A stretch of 64,000 nt of DNA. Source: Streptantibioticus cattleyicolor NRRL 8057 = DSM 46488 (GTDB taxonomy: Bacteria > Actinomycetota > Actinomycetes > Streptomycetales > Streptomycetaceae). A program made the position numbers and the translations under genes. The stretch's first letter is position 1, and each line of letters begins with the position of its first letter. Under the pieces are notes generated by a model. It had not been told where the DNA came from, made no database searches, and was given only the letters and a program-made list of their open reading frames with translations. The DNA lies in assembly GCF_000240165.1 (NCBI RefSeq), contig NC_017585.1, positions 434,001-498,000 of the forward strand, read 5' to 3'. Shown piece by piece: positions 15,748 through 24,772 of this stretch.

Positions 15748-17642
15748 GCGGGGTTTCCTTTCACGGCGGGCACGTCGGCGGACGGGGCGTCCTCGGGCGG
15801 AGCGTCCTCGGGCGGCGTTTCGGCGGGCAGGGTGAGGCAGAAGCGCGCCCCCGTGCCGTATCCGGTGTCGATCCAGATCCGTCCGCCGTGGTGCTCGACG
15901 ATCTTCTTGCACAGCGCCAGGCCGATGCCGGTACCGCTGTAGCTGTCGCGGCCGTGCAGCCGCTGGAAGATGACGAAGACCTTCTCGGCGAACTCGGTGG
16001 GCACGCCGATGCCGTTGTCGCTGACGGCAAGCAGCCAGTCACCGTCCCGTCGTTCGCAGGTGAGGCGGACCAGCGGCGGCTCGTCGGGGCGGCGGAACTT
16101 GACGGCGTTGCCCAGCAGGTTCTGCCACAGCATCACCATCAGCATCGGGTCGCCGATGATCTCCGGCAGCCGCTCGGGACGTTCGATCCGGGCGCCGGAC
16201 TCCTCGATCGAGGCACCGAGGTTGGCCACCGCCTTGTCCAGCGCCGCGTCCAGGGCGACCGGCACGCTGGCGTCGTTGAGCCTCCCGACCCGGGAGAACG
16301 TCAGCAGGTCGTTGATGAGCACCTGCATGCGCTTGGCGCCGTCCACCGCGAAGTCCAGGTACTGCTTGCCGCGTTCGTCGAAGCTGTCGCCGTAGCGCTT
16401 CTCCAGCAGCTGGCAGAACGAGGCGACCTTGCGCAGCGGTTCCTGGAGGTCGTGCGAGGCGACGTAGGCGAACTGCTCCAACTCGGCATTGGAGCGGCGC
16501 AGTTCGACGGCCTGGGCGTCGAGGTCGGCGGTCTGTTCCACCAGGAGCCGGTGGGCGGAGCGTACGGTGCCCAGTTCGGTGACGATGCGGCGGCGCATGC
16601 CTTCGACGTCCCGGGCGACGGCACGCAGGTCGGCCGGGCCGTGGGCGGTGATGCGGTGCTCGAAGTCGCCGCCGGCCACACGGTAGGAGGCGGTACGCAG
16701 CCGGTCCAGCGGGCGGGTGACCAGCTGCCGGATGAGCACCGCCAGGACGACCCCGGTGATCAGGAAGGCGGCCACCAGTCCGCCGAGCACCCAGTCGCGT
16801 TCGGTGCGGGCTTCGGCCAACTCTCGCTGGGCGCGGGAGCGTTCCTCGGCCAGGTGGGTGTTCTGGGCGCGGAAGAGGGCGCGCAGGTGGTCGAACCTGG
16901 CCTTGCCGCCCTCGACCAGTGTCTTGTCCGGGGGGCGGGGGACGCCGGGGGTCACCGCCTTGATCATGGGTTCGGCGTAGTGGCCGCGCCAGTCGGCGGT
17001 GGCCCGCTCCACCGCGTCCAGGTCGGCGCGGAGCACCGGGCGGTCGCCGACCAGGCCGCGCAGCGTGGCGGCGAGCTGCGCCTCGCCGCGCCGGCCGTCG
17101 GAGTAGGGCTGGAGGAACTGCGGGTCGGCGGCGATGGCGTAGCCGCGGGCGCCGGTCTCCTGGTTGAGCACGGCCGCCTGGAGCTGGAAGGCGGCGCCCT
17201 GTGCGGGTTGTATCCGCTGGAGCAACTGGTCCGAGACGCGGGCGGTATGGGCGAGCACCTGGCCCCCCACCACACTGCCCGCCACGACGAGCAGCGTCAT
17301 CAGCGCGAGCGCCAGCAGGAACCAGCCCTGCACCGTCATGGCGCGGAAGCCGCGGACGAGGTGCGGGTCGTCGGGCACGGGACGCGGGTCGTCGGCCACG
17401 GGCCGGGTGTCGTCGGATACGGGCGGGGTGTCGCCGGGCACGGGCGGGGTGTCGCCGGGCGTGGGACGCGGGACGTCGGCCACGGGCGGGGTGTCGTCGG
17501 CCACGGACCGGGTGCCGTCGGGCACGGGCCGGGTGCCGTCGGGCGTGGGACGCGGGACGTCGGGCACGGGCCGGGTGTCGCCGGGCGCGGGACGCGGGTC
17601 GTCGGGCACCGGGCGGGCGTCGTCGGGCACGGATCGGGTCAT
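15744..17642 (-). CDS. CHASE3-HAMP sensor histidine kinase with N-terminal heptapeptide repeats
   Basis: 632 residues, overlapping both neighbours by 4 bases (ATGA). Residues 2-92 are 13 heptapeptide repeats of the type [TP]RP[VT]PDD. TM1 is at about 107-127, then a CHASE3-like extracytoplasmic helical domain (NQETGARGYAIAADPQFLQPY), TM2 (LGGLVAAFLITGVVLAVLI), HAMP, HisKA with SHDLQEPLRKV (phospho-His), and HATPase with LLGNAVKFRRP, DNGIGVP and GTGIGLALCKKIVEHHGG. The Pro-rich head is cytosolic and unusual for the family; translation could instead start at Met100 just before TM1. It probably phosphorylates the downstream Rcp1-type regulator. Confidence 0.9.
   Translation of the reverse strand: MTRSVPDDARPVPDDPRPAPGDTRPVPDVPRPTPDGTRPVPDGTRSVADDTPPVADVPRPTPGDTPPVPGDTPPVSDDTRPVADDPRPVPDDPHLVRGFRAMTVQGWFLLALALMTLLVVAGSVVGGQVLAHTARVSDQLLQRIQPAQGAAFQLQAAVLNQETGARGYAIAADPQFLQPYSDGRRGEAQLAATLRGLVGDRPVLRADLDAVERATADWRGHYAEPMIKAVTPGVPRPPDKTLVEGGKARFDHLRALFRAQNTHLAEERSRAQRELAEARTERDWVLGGLVAAFLITGVVLAVLIRQLVTRPLDRLRTASYRVAGGDFEHRITAHGPADLRAVARDVEGMRRRIVTELGTVRSAHRLLVEQTADLDAQAVELRRSNAELEQFAYVASHDLQEPLRKVASFCQLLEKRYGDSFDERGKQYLDFAVDGAKRMQVLINDLLTFSRVGRLNDASVPVALDAALDKAVANLGASIEESGARIERPERLPEIIGDPMLMVMLWQNLLGNAVKFRRPDEPPLVRLTCERRDGDWLLAVSDNGIGVPTEFAEKVFVIFQRLHGRDSYSGTGIGLALCKKIVEHHGGRIWIDTGYGTGARFCLTLPAETPPEDAPPEDAPSADVPAVKGNPA
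17367..17639 (-). repeat. 13 tandem 21-bp repeats encoding a heptapeptide array
   Basis: Degenerate 21-bp direct repeats in the 5' end of the kinase gene, encoding thirteen uninterrupted 7-residue units (consensus TRPVPDD). Perfect 7-residue periodicity with base changes between units argues for coding selection and recent expansion rather than chance. Confidence 0.8.
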
Positions 17643-18973
17643 GCTCCGGTCTCCTCCTTCCGCCGGTCGCTCCAGCGCAGATGCAGTACGGCCACGTCGT
17701 CGGCGAGTCCGCCGTATTCCTCGGCGAGTTCCTCGGCGCGGGCGATGAGCCGGTCGACGAACGGCTCGGCGGGCAGCCCGGTGAGCGTACCGGCCAGCCG
17801 CAGCAGCCCCTCCTCTCCGAGCCGTTGCCCGTCCGGCCCGGAGCGGCCCTCGAAGAGGCCGTCGGTGAAGACCACCAGCCCGGCGCCGTGCGGCAGTTCA
17901 AGCTCCTGCACCGGCCAGTGCGCCCGGCCCGGCACGATACCCAGGGCCGGACCGCCGGGCACCTCGACCCAGCGCACCCCGTCCGCCTCCCGCCACAGCA
18001 CCCCGTGGTGGCCGGCGCGTACCAGCCGGACCCGGCGCCGGTCGGGCGGCAGCACGGCGCTGGTGAGGGTGGCGAAGATCTCCGCCCCCGCCCGCTCGGC
18101 CACCAGGATCTCCTCCAGCAGCCGGAGCTGGCGCTGGGTGGGTGCCCCGCTGAGCACCAGGGTACGCCAGGCGATCCGCAGGGCGACGCCGAGCGCCGCC
18201 TCGTCCGGGCCGTGGCCGGAGACGTCGCCCACCAACGCGTGGACGGTGCCGTCCGGTTGCTGCACCACGTCGTGGAAGTCGCCGCCGAGCAGCGCCTGGC
18301 TGCGGCCGGGGCGGTAGCGGGCCACCACTTCGACGCTGTCGTCACCGTTGAGCAGCGGGGTGGGCAGCAGTCCGCGCTCCAGCCGGGCGTTCTCCTGGGC
18401 GCGCAGTTTGCCGGCCTGGAGTTCGGCGGCGGCCTTCTCGGTCTGCTTGCGCTGGATCGCGTAGCGGACGGCGCGGCCGAACAGCTCCGGTTCGACGCGC
18501 CCCTTGACCAGGTAGTCCTGGGCGCCGGCGGCCACCGCGGCGAGCCCGGTGCGTTCCTCGGCGAGGCCGGTGAGCACCACCACCGCCACGCCCTCGGCGC
18601 ACTCCTGGACGGCCGCGAGCGCCTCGAGGCCGGAGGCGTCCGGCAGGTGCAGGTCGAGCAGCACGCAGTCGGGCACGGTACGGGCCAGTTCCGCGCGGGC
18701 CTGCGCCACCGAGCGTACCCAGGTCAGCCGCATCCCCATGCCGGGTGTGACGTCGGCCACCAGTTCCTCGACGAGCAGCGCGTCGGCGGCGTCGTCCTCG
18801 ATGAGCAGGACCCGGGGCTCCGTCCGTCCCGGCGCCAGGTCGTCGGACGTAGCGTGTTCCACCGCGCCGCCGCGCGGCGCCGGGACCGGACCGCCGCCCC
18901 CCGTCACCCGGTCACCTCGGGACGAGGCGCCGACGGAGCTGAACTCGCCCGGAAGTACGGGTTCCGGCATCAT
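17639..18973 (-). CDS. Response-regulator/SpoIIE PP2C-type phosphatase
   Basis: 444 residues from ATG 18973, with GAGG 8 bases upstream; GTG 19018 would add 15 residues. A receiver domain sits at about 55-175 (LLIEDDAADALLVEEL, phospho-Asp in VLLDLHLPDASG, Lys in DYLVKG). A short coiled coil follows, then the SpoIIE/RsbU domain with metal-binding Asp residues in GGDFHD, GDVSGHG, FTDGLFEG and LADDVAVL. Such proteins dephosphorylate anti-anti-sigma factors to release sigma factors of the SigB/SigF type. First gene of the coupled phosphatase/kinase/regulator operon. Confidence 0.9.
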   Translation of the reverse strand: MMPEPVLPGEFSSVGASSRGDRVTGGGGPVPAPRGGAVEHATSDDLAPGRTEPRVLLIEDDAADALLVEELVADVTPGMGMRLTWVRSVAQARAELARTVPDCVLLDLHLPDASGLEALAAVQECAEGVAVVVLTGLAEERTGLAAVAAGAQDYLVKGRVEPELFGRAVRYAIQRKQTEKAAAELQAGKLRAQENARLERGLLPTPLLNGDDSVEVVARYRPGRSQALLGGDFHDVVQQPDGTVHALVGDVSGHGPDEAALGVALRIAWRTLVLSGAPTQRQLRLLEEILVAERAGAEIFATLTSAVLPPDRRRVRLVRAGHHGVLWREADGVRWVEVPGGPALGIVPGRAHWPVQELELPHGAGLVVFTDGLFEGRSGPDGQRLGEEGLLRLAGTLTGLPAEPFVDRLIARAEELAEEYGGLADDVAVLHLRWSDRRKEETGA

Positions 18974-19116
18974 CACCCAATCCTCTGTCCCCGGCGTTTC
19001 CTTGAGTCCTTCCACCACCGGGAGCCGACAGCGGAAGAATATCGACCGGGCCGGGCGGACACCGAACGTGTGGTTCCGTTACCCACGCTGACGCGCAGCG
19101 GCCCCCACGCCGCGGC

Positions 19117-20252
19117 TCACCGCCTACCGCGCCACCCCGCGACGGCGGCGGTGGCCAGCGCCGACGCCACCAGACCGGCACTGAGCCAGGGCACCGAACG
19201 GTAACCGGACCCGGCACCGAGGGCGGCGCCCGCCAGCGCCGGACCGACGGCGGCGCCCACGTTGAGCGCCGCGGTGGCGAACGAGCCGCCCAGCGACGGC
19301 GCTTCACCGGCCGCGTACAGCGCGCGCGTGACGAGGGTCGATCCCACGGCGAACGACAGCGCGCCCTGGACGAGGACGAGCGGCACGGTCGCGGCCGTAC
19401 TGCCGACGGCGAGCGCGAGGAGCGCCCAGCCGGCGCAGAGCCCCGCCCCACCGGGCGCCAGCAGCCGCAGCGGACGTCGGTCGGAGAACCGGCCAGCGAT
19501 CGTCACCCCGGCGAACGATCCCAGCCCGAAGAGCGCCAGCAGCGCCGGCACCCACCCGCCCGCACCCCGCCGGCCTCGGTGACCAGCGGCGCCAGATACG
19601 TGAACGTGGCGAACGTCCCGGCGTTGACGAGCGCGGCGAGCAGCAGGAGCACCAGCAGCGCGGGGCGGCGCAGCGCCCGCAACTCGTCCCGCGCGCGGGC
19701 GGCCGGGGCGCCGCCGGCCACCGGTGCCGACGGCACCGAACGCGCCACGGCGGCCACGGCCGGCAGCGAGAGCGCCGCCACCGCCCAGAACGCCGAACGC
19801 CACCCCAGCGCGGCCCCGGCCGGCACCCCGGCCACGCACGCCAGCGTGATGCCGCCGAGCAGCACCGAGGTGGCCCGCCCGGTCGCGTCCGGCGGCACCA
19901 TGGCGACGGCGGCGGCCAGGCCGACGGCGAGGAAGCCGGCGTCGGCCGGCGCGGCGACGAAGCGGGTGGCCAGCAGTACCCCGAAGCTCGTGGTGAGCGC
20001 GCCGGCGACGTGCGCCGCCACGAACACCGCGAGGAAGCCCAGCAGCGCGCGCCGCCTGGGCCGGCGCAGGGCGGCCACCGCCATCAGCGGCGCCCCGACG
20101 ATCATCCCCACCGCGAAGGCGGAGGTCAGCGCACCGGCGGCGGGAGAGACCCCCAGGTCACCGGCGATCCCCGGCACCAGGCCGGACAGCATGAACTCGG
20201 ACGTGCCCTGGGCGAACACGGCAAGCCCCAGGACGTAGACGGCGAACGGCAT
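19117..20252 (-). pseudogene. Chloramphenicol-efflux-type MFS transporter, frameshifted
   Basis: Starting at ATG 20252, the protein MPFAVYVLGLAVFAQGTSEF continues with Cmx/CmrA/CmlR-like MFS sequence (DLGVSPAAGALTSAFAVGMI, antiporter-type motif, LACVAGVPAG) through TM7 (FATFTYLAPLVTEAGG). The frame is then lost near 19551-19575 in a run of G triplets (GGGTGGGTGCC on the coding strand). TM8-12 continue in another frame (GWVPALLALFGLGSFAGVTI to AVAGWRGRR, stop at 19117). One inserted or deleted base explains it. Either a decayed efflux gene or a sequencing error; both halves keep full family similarity, which favours a very recent event or an error. Confidence 0.75.
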
Positions 20253-20626
20253 GACGGACTCCACGGCCACGGTCGAGGACGGCAGCACGACGCCGCACCG
20301 CGAAAGGCGGCGGCAACGGCTCAGGGGTGCTGCGCGAACGGAAGGAACGGTCCTGCGACGGTGGTTCGGCGGCGGCCGGACATGCCTCAGCGGGGCGCGG
20401 CCCTCAGCGGCGGCGGCCCTTCAGCGTGACGAAGGCGTCAACCGGAAAGCCACCGAACGACCGGTGGCCGGCGTCTTGACGCCTCGGGAGCGGACATGGC
20501 GCCCACCCTGAAGAACGCGCGAACCCGTGGTCCAGCGCTTTTCCCGGCCGCGCCGACGGCCCGGACGGCCTGGACGGTCGGATGCGGGCGGATGCGGTCG
20601 CGTACGGTCGCGCGGGAACACCGCGG
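20253..20626. other. Intergenic stretch without recognised features
   Basis: 374 bases between the efflux gene and the small acidic ORF. Open frames here are short, Arg-rich and lack ribosome binding sites. I see no convincing gene, RNA or strong hairpin. Confidence 0.4.
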
Positions 20627-20746
20627 TCACGCCCAGCCGTACATCTCGTCGTCGTCCAGCCAGGCGGGACGCTCGCCGTCGTCGTGGACGGGTTCGTCGC
20701 CGCTCTCTTCGGGGAACTCGTCGGGGTCCATGCCCTCATGGTGCAT
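20627..20746 (-). CDS. Possible very small acidic protein
   Basis: 39 residues from ATG 20746 (34 from ATG 20731). The sequence is highly acidic and reads like real protein: MDPDEFPEESGDEP, then PAWLDDDEMYGWA. A GAGGG precedes the internal ATG but only by 2 bases, so translation initiation is uncertain. It lies upstream of nothing obvious on its strand. Included because composition differs from random high-GC frames. Confidence 0.33.
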   Translation of the reverse strand: MHHEGMDPDEFPEESGDEPVHDDGERPAWLDDDEMYGWA

Positions 20747-20809
20747 CGGAGCACGGCCCGGCGCAGCAACCATCGCCGGGTCTCCCGGTGAACTTTCGCC
20801 GACGGGCGG

Positions 20810-21448
20810 TCAGAAGGCGGCGATCGAGGCCGGAGCGCGTTCGGCGCGGCCGAGGGCACGCAGCACGGCGGTGGGGCCGTGACGGTGTACCGCGAGCCGG
20901 GAGAGGAGCGCGATCACGGTGTCCACGGCGCCGGCCGGCAGCGGCGGGGTGGGGACGCCGACGCTGACGGCCAGGTCGTCGGCGTGCACGGCCAGTTCCA
21001 TCATGCGGGTGGTCAGCATGTCGTCGAGGCCGAGCGACCAGGCGCCCCACAGCGGGATGCGCACCGCCCGGTCGTCCGCGCGCGGCAGAGCGGTCTGCAG
21101 GGTGTCGACCGCCCGGGCGGTGCGGTCGGCGAGCGCCACGGGCCCGTCGGCGGCGGCCCGTTCCCCCTCGTTGCGGATGCGGACGTTGGCCTCCTCGTCG
21201 AGGGCGGCCCCGATCCACCGCACCCGGCGGTAGTGCTCCAGCAGCGGGACGGTCTCCTCCCGGGGTTCGGGGGCCGCGAGCGCGTCGGGCAGGACGAGTA
21301 CCTGGTAGGCGAGGTGGCCCGCGAGTCCGGCCACCCGGAAGCCGGGCAGCGCGCTGGGCCCGTGCCACGCCCCGGCGACCGCCGGCTCGCGCAGCAGCGC
21401 CACGGCCGACCGGGCCAGCGCCAGGAAGTCCGTTCTCACCTCGGCCAT
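20810..21448 (-). CDS. Maleylpyruvate isomerase N-terminal/DinB-like family protein
   Basis: 212 residues from ATG 21448 (GGAAAGG upstream). Four-helix DinB/MDMPI features: FLALARSAVALLREPAVAGAWHGPSALPGFRVAGLAGHL with the first metal-ligand His, then a central helix pair, and MELAVHADDLAVSVG with the next His. These proteins bind a divalent metal and some act with mycothiol as thiol-dependent enzymes in actinobacteria. Substrate unknown. It stands between the small acidic ORF and the AraC gene, all on the minus strand. Confidence 0.8.
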   Translation of the reverse strand: MAEVRTDFLALARSAVALLREPAVAGAWHGPSALPGFRVAGLAGHLAYQVLVLPDALAAPEPREETVPLLEHYRRVRWIGAALDEEANVRIRNEGERAAADGPVALADRTARAVDTLQTALPRADDRAVRIPLWGAWSLGLDDMLTTRMMELAVHADDLAVSVGVPTPPLPAGAVDTVIALLSRLAVHRHGPTAVLRALGRAERAPASIAAF

Positions 21449-21542
21449 CTCGACCGCCTTTCCGGCTGGGGGACGCCGCCTCGACGCATCATCGCACCGC
21501 CGGCCCGGGCGGGCACCCGTCCGGCTCGAACCTGACATACCG

Positions 21543-22289
21543 TCAGTTCAGCCGCTGATGCGCGCCCGGGGTGTATCCGAAGGAGCGGCGGAAGACGTCG
21601 ATGAAGGCACTGGTGGAGGCCCAGCCGCAACGGTGGGCGACGGTGGTGACCGGGGCGCCGTCGGCGAGCATCCGCAGCGCGTGGTAGAGGCGCGACTGGG
21701 TGCGCCACTGCGGGAAGGTCATGCCGAGTTCGGCGCGGAACAGCCTGCTGAGGGTGCGTTCCCCGGTGCCCGCGGTCCGGGCGAGGTGGGCCAGGGTGTG
21801 CCGGGCCGCCGGGTCCCGGTGGACCAGCGCGCACACGGCCGCCAGCCGGGGGTCGGCGGGGGCGGGCAGGTGCATCGGCCGCTGCGGGCAGGGACGCAAC
21901 TGGTCGCGCAGGACGGCGCGGAGCCGATGGCGTTCCGGGGTGTCGTCGCCGGGCGCGGCAGTGTAGGCACGGATCAGTTCGCGCAGCAGCGGGGAGACGG
22001 CGAGCACCGTGGGAGCGTCGAGGCCCGGCGGGTTGTCGTCGGCGGGCAGGCCGACGAAGTGGAGTTCGAGGTGGCCGTGGGCCCGGTGGGCGTGGACGGT
22101 GCAGGCGGGCACCCAGATCGCCCGGGTGCCGGGGGCGAACCAGGTGCCGGCGTCGGTGGTGACCGCGAGCACACCGGAGCCCGCGTAGACGATCTGGTGG
22201 TCGTCGTGGTGGTGGGCGTCGATGCGTTCTCCGGGGGCCAGCGTGCGGACGCGGGTGGGGGCGTGCGGCTGGTGGCGGATTTCCGGCAT
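21543..22289 (-). CDS. AraC-family regulator with N-terminal cupin domain
   Basis: 248 residues from ATG 22289. An N-terminal cupin (residues about 15-90; IDAHHHDDHQIVYAGSGVLAV and HLELHFVGL) precedes two C-terminal helix-turn-helix units (TLAHLARTAGTGERTLSRLFRAELGMTFPQWRTQSRLYHALRML and TVAHRCGWASTSAFIDVFRRSFGYTPGAHQ). Divergent from the MFS pump starting 55 bases away, which it very likely controls. The same frame stays open far upstream, but that part is antisense to the pump gene. Confidence 0.88.
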   Translation of the reverse strand: MPEIRHQPHAPTRVRTLAPGERIDAHHHDDHQIVYAGSGVLAVTTDAGTWFAPGTRAIWVPACTVHAHRAHGHLELHFVGLPADDNPPGLDAPTVLAVSPLLRELIRAYTAAPGDDTPERHRLRAVLRDQLRPCPQRPMHLPAPADPRLAAVCALVHRDPAARHTLAHLARTAGTGERTLSRLFRAELGMTFPQWRTQSRLYHALRMLADGAPVTTVAHRCGWASTSAFIDVFRRSFGYTPGAHQRLN

Positions 22290-22343
22290 GGGTCGGCAAC
22301 TTATCGGAAGCGCGACGTCCGGTGGTACCGCGACGATCGGGGC

Positions 22344-23561
22344 ATGCCGAGGAATCCGGGGGCCCGGCGGGGCGGGCCCGTGACGCTGTTGTCCGTGGGC
22401 CACGCCTGCGTCGACGTGTATCAGGGGACGGTGGCCGCGCTGGTGCCGTTCTTCGTCGCCGAGCGCGGCTGGGGGTACGCCGCCGCCTCCGGGGTGGTGC
22501 TGGCGGCCTCGTTGCTGTCGTCGGTGGTGCAGCCGTCGTTCGGGGCGCTCACCGACCGGTGGGCGCTGCCGTGGCTGCTGCCGGTGAGCACGCTGGCGGC
22601 GGGGGCCGGGATCGCGCTGAGCGGGGTGTGCGGTTCGTACCGGCTCACGCTGGCCGCGGTCGCGCTGTCGGGGATCGGGGTGGCCGCGTACCACCCGGAG
22701 GCGGCGCGGGTGGCGCGGGTCGCCGGGCGGGGCGGTCACACCGCGATGGGGTGGTTCTCGCTGGGCGGCAACCTCGGTTTCGCGACGGCGCCGTTGCTGG
22801 TGTGGGCGGTGGTGGCGGTGGACGGGCTGCGGGGTTCGCCGTTGCTGGCGGTGCCGGCGGTGGCCGGTGCGGTGGCGAGCGGGGTCGCGCTGCGCGGGAC
22901 GCGGCGGGTGGCGGCCGAGACCGCGGGCGGGTCCGCGCGGGTGGCGGACGGCCGGGACGACTGGGGTTCGTTCGCGAGACTGTCGGGGGCGGTGGTCTGC
23001 CGTTCCGTGGTGTTCCTGGGGTTGTCCACCTTCATCTCGCTCTACGTGCGCCAGCGCACCGGCGGCGGCGCGGTGGCCGGCACCGCCGCGCTCTTCGTGC
23101 TCTACCTCGGCGGTGCGGTGGGCACGGTGGCGGGTGGCCGGCTGGCCGCGCGGTTCCGGCGGGTGACGGTGGTGCGGTGGGCGTACGCGCTCACGGTGCC
23201 GGCGGTGGCCGGTGTGGTCCTCGTGCCGGGTCCGGCGCTGTACGTGTTCGTGGCGCTGACGTCGGCCGGGCTGTACGTGCCGTTCTCGCTCCACGTCACG
23301 CTGGGCCAGGACTACCTGCCGCGGCGGATGGGCACCGCGAGCGGGGTGACGCTGGGGCTGACGGTGAGCGTCGGCGGCATCGCCAGTCCGGTGCTGGGCG
23401 CGGTGGCGGACGCCACGTCGCTGCGGACGGCGCTCGTCCCGCTGATCGCGCTGCCCGTGATCGGCTGGCTGTTGCTGCGTACCCTGCGCGAGCCCGAGCC
23501 GCCACGAGCCGCCGAAGGGCCGGCGACCACGGCGCGTTCCGGCACCGCGACGGCCCGTTGA
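22344..23561 (+). CDS. MFS transporter, fosmidomycin-resistance (Fsr) type
   Basis: 405 residues from ATG 22344; GTG 22380 is the alternative start just before TM1. Twelve hydrophobic segments; the N-terminus (LLSVGHACVDVYQGTVAALVPFFVAERGWGYAAAS) is characteristic of Fsr pumps, with SFGALTDRWALPWLLP as the loop 2-3 motif and AAYHPEAARVA as the Fsr hallmark. It exports a small drug-like compound by proton antiport. Divergent AraC regulator upstream; TsaD follows 96 bases later. Confidence 0.88.
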   Translation: MPRNPGARRGGPVTLLSVGHACVDVYQGTVAALVPFFVAERGWGYAAASGVVLAASLLSSVVQPSFGALTDRWALPWLLPVSTLAAGAGIALSGVCGSYRLTLAAVALSGIGVAAYHPEAARVARVAGRGGHTAMGWFSLGGNLGFATAPLLVWAVVAVDGLRGSPLLAVPAVAGAVASGVALRGTRRVAAETAGGSARVADGRDDWGSFARLSGAVVCRSVVFLGLSTFISLYVRQRTGGGAVAGTAALFVLYLGGAVGTVAGGRLAARFRRVTVVRWAYALTVPAVAGVVLVPGPALYVFVALTSAGLYVPFSLHVTLGQDYLPRRMGTASGVTLGLTVSVGGIASPVLGAVADATSLRTALVPLIALPVIGWLLLRTLREPEPPRAAEGPATTARSGTATAR

Positions 23562-23591
23562 GCGGGGCCGGTGACAACACCGGAAGCCACT

Positions 23592-23606
23592 TGCACATAT
23601 AGTGCA
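23592..23606 (+). promoter_or_regulatory. AT-rich palindrome upstream of tsaD
   Basis: TGCAC-ATATA-GTGCA inverted repeat, overlapped by TTGCA(C) and followed by TTGCAA at 23609-23614. This is the most AT-rich short stretch of the neighbourhood and sits 52 bases before the tsaD start, which fits an operator or promoter element. Confidence 0.4.
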
Positions 23607-23657
23607 GTTGCAAATAGAAGGCAACAAGTGAGCGCACCCGCCGACGGGAGGCGAGAC

Positions 23658-24716
23658 ATGACCGGATCACCCGTGGTCCTGGGCATCGAGTCGTCGTGCG
23701 ACGAGACGGGGGCCGGTCTGGTGCGTGACGGGCGGTTGCTGGGGCACGCCGTGGCGTCGAGCCTGGACGAACACGCCCGCTACGGCGGGGTGGTGCCCGA
23801 GATCGCCGCCCGGGCGCATGTGCGCGCGGTGGGCCCGGTGGTGCGCCGGGCGCTGGACGAGGCCGGGCTGCGGCTGCGCGACGTCGGGGCGGTCGCCGTC
23901 ACCACCGGCCCTGGGCTGGCCGGCGCGCTGCACATCGGGGTGGCGGCGGCCAAGGGTTACGCGTACACGCTGGGCGTTCCGCTGTACGGGGTGCACCACC
24001 TGGCCGGGCACGCCGCCGCCGACACGCTGGTGCACGGTCCGCTGCCGCAACCTTGTGTCGTCCTGCTCGTCTCCGGCGGCCACACCTCGCTGCTGCTCGT
24101 CCGCGACCTCGCCCGTGACCGGGTGGAACACCTCGGGGACACCCTCGACGACGCCGCCGGGGAGTGCTTCGACAAGGTCGCCCGGGTGCTGGGGTTGCCG
24201 TATCCGGGCGGTCCGGCGGTCGACCGGGTGGCCCGGGACGGCGACCCGCACGCCGTCCCCCTCCCCCGGCCGCTGACCGGGCCGCGCGACGACCCGTACG
24301 CCTTCTCCTTCTCCGGGCTGAAGACGGCGGCGGCCCGGTGCGCGGAGGCGGGCGGCCGTCAAGTCGCCGACGTGGCCGCCTCGTTGCGGGAGGCCGTCGC
24401 CGACGTGCTGACCCGCAAGGCCGTCGCCGCCTGCCTCGACCACGAGGTGGGCACCCTGGTGGTGGTCGGCGGCGTCGCGGCCAACTCACGGGTGCGCGAA
24501 CTGGCCGGGCAGCGGTGCGCCACGGCCGGGATCACCCTGCGGATTCCGCCGCCGGGGCTGTGCACGGACAACGGCGCCATGATCGCCGCCGTCGGTGACC
24601 TGCTGGTCCGCGCCGGGGCACGGCCGGCCCCCTGGCCGGTCTCGGTCGACCCGTCGGCACCGCTGGAGTTCGCGGCGCTCCACCCGGTACCGTCCGGCGG
24701 CGCACTCGCGGCGTGA
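23658..24716 (+). CDS. tsaD: tRNA N6-adenosine threonylcarbamoyltransferase (TsaD family)
   Basis: 352 residues from ATG 23658 with GGGAGGCGAG upstream. Family motifs: [31 protein letters not shown], the metal-binding HHLAGH near residue 114, [47 protein letters not shown] and CTDNGAMIA. TsaD transfers threonylcarbamoyl to A37 of ANN-decoding tRNAs together with TsaB and TsaE. The partner genes are not nearby, unlike the usual tsaB-rimI-tsaD operon, so this is probably a relocated or second copy. Confidence 0.9.
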   Translation: MTGSPVVLGIESSCDETGAGLVRDGRLLGHAVASSLDEHARYGGVVPEIAARAHVRAVGPVVRRALDEAGLRLRDVGAVAVTTGPGLAGALHIGVAAAKGYAYTLGVPLYGVHHLAGHAAADTLVHGPLPQPCVVLLVSGGHTSLLLVRDLARDRVEHLGDTLDDAAGECFDKVARVLGLPYPGGPAVDRVARDGDPHAVPLPRPLTGPRDDPYAFSFSGLKTAAARCAEAGGRQVADVAASLREAVADVLTRKAVAACLDHEVGTLVVVGGVAANSRVRELAGQRCATAGITLRIPPPGLCTDNGAMIAAVGDLLVRAGARPAPWPVSVDPSAPLEFAALHPVPSGGALAA

Positions 24717-24772
24717 GCGGTACAGCCGTCCGGAGCCCCGCGCGTCCCGTCGCTCGCGTAGCCTGGCGTGCC

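Noticed and set aside
17367-17639. Possible CRISPR-like array
   Set aside because: 21-bp repeats are contiguous without spacers and are in frame; they encode a heptapeptide array.
15888-18317. 809-codon open frame on the plus strand
   Set aside because: Mirrors the kinase and phosphatase genes, including the heptad repeat as Gly/Arg repeats; no domain logic or RBS.
20404-20859. 151-codon minus-strand frame
   Set aside because: No RBS, Arg/Pro/Ser-rich; covers intergenic DNA and the end of the DinB-like gene.
21543-23627. 694-codon version of the AraC protein
   Set aside because: Only the last 248 codons match AraC; the upstream part is antisense to the MFS pump.
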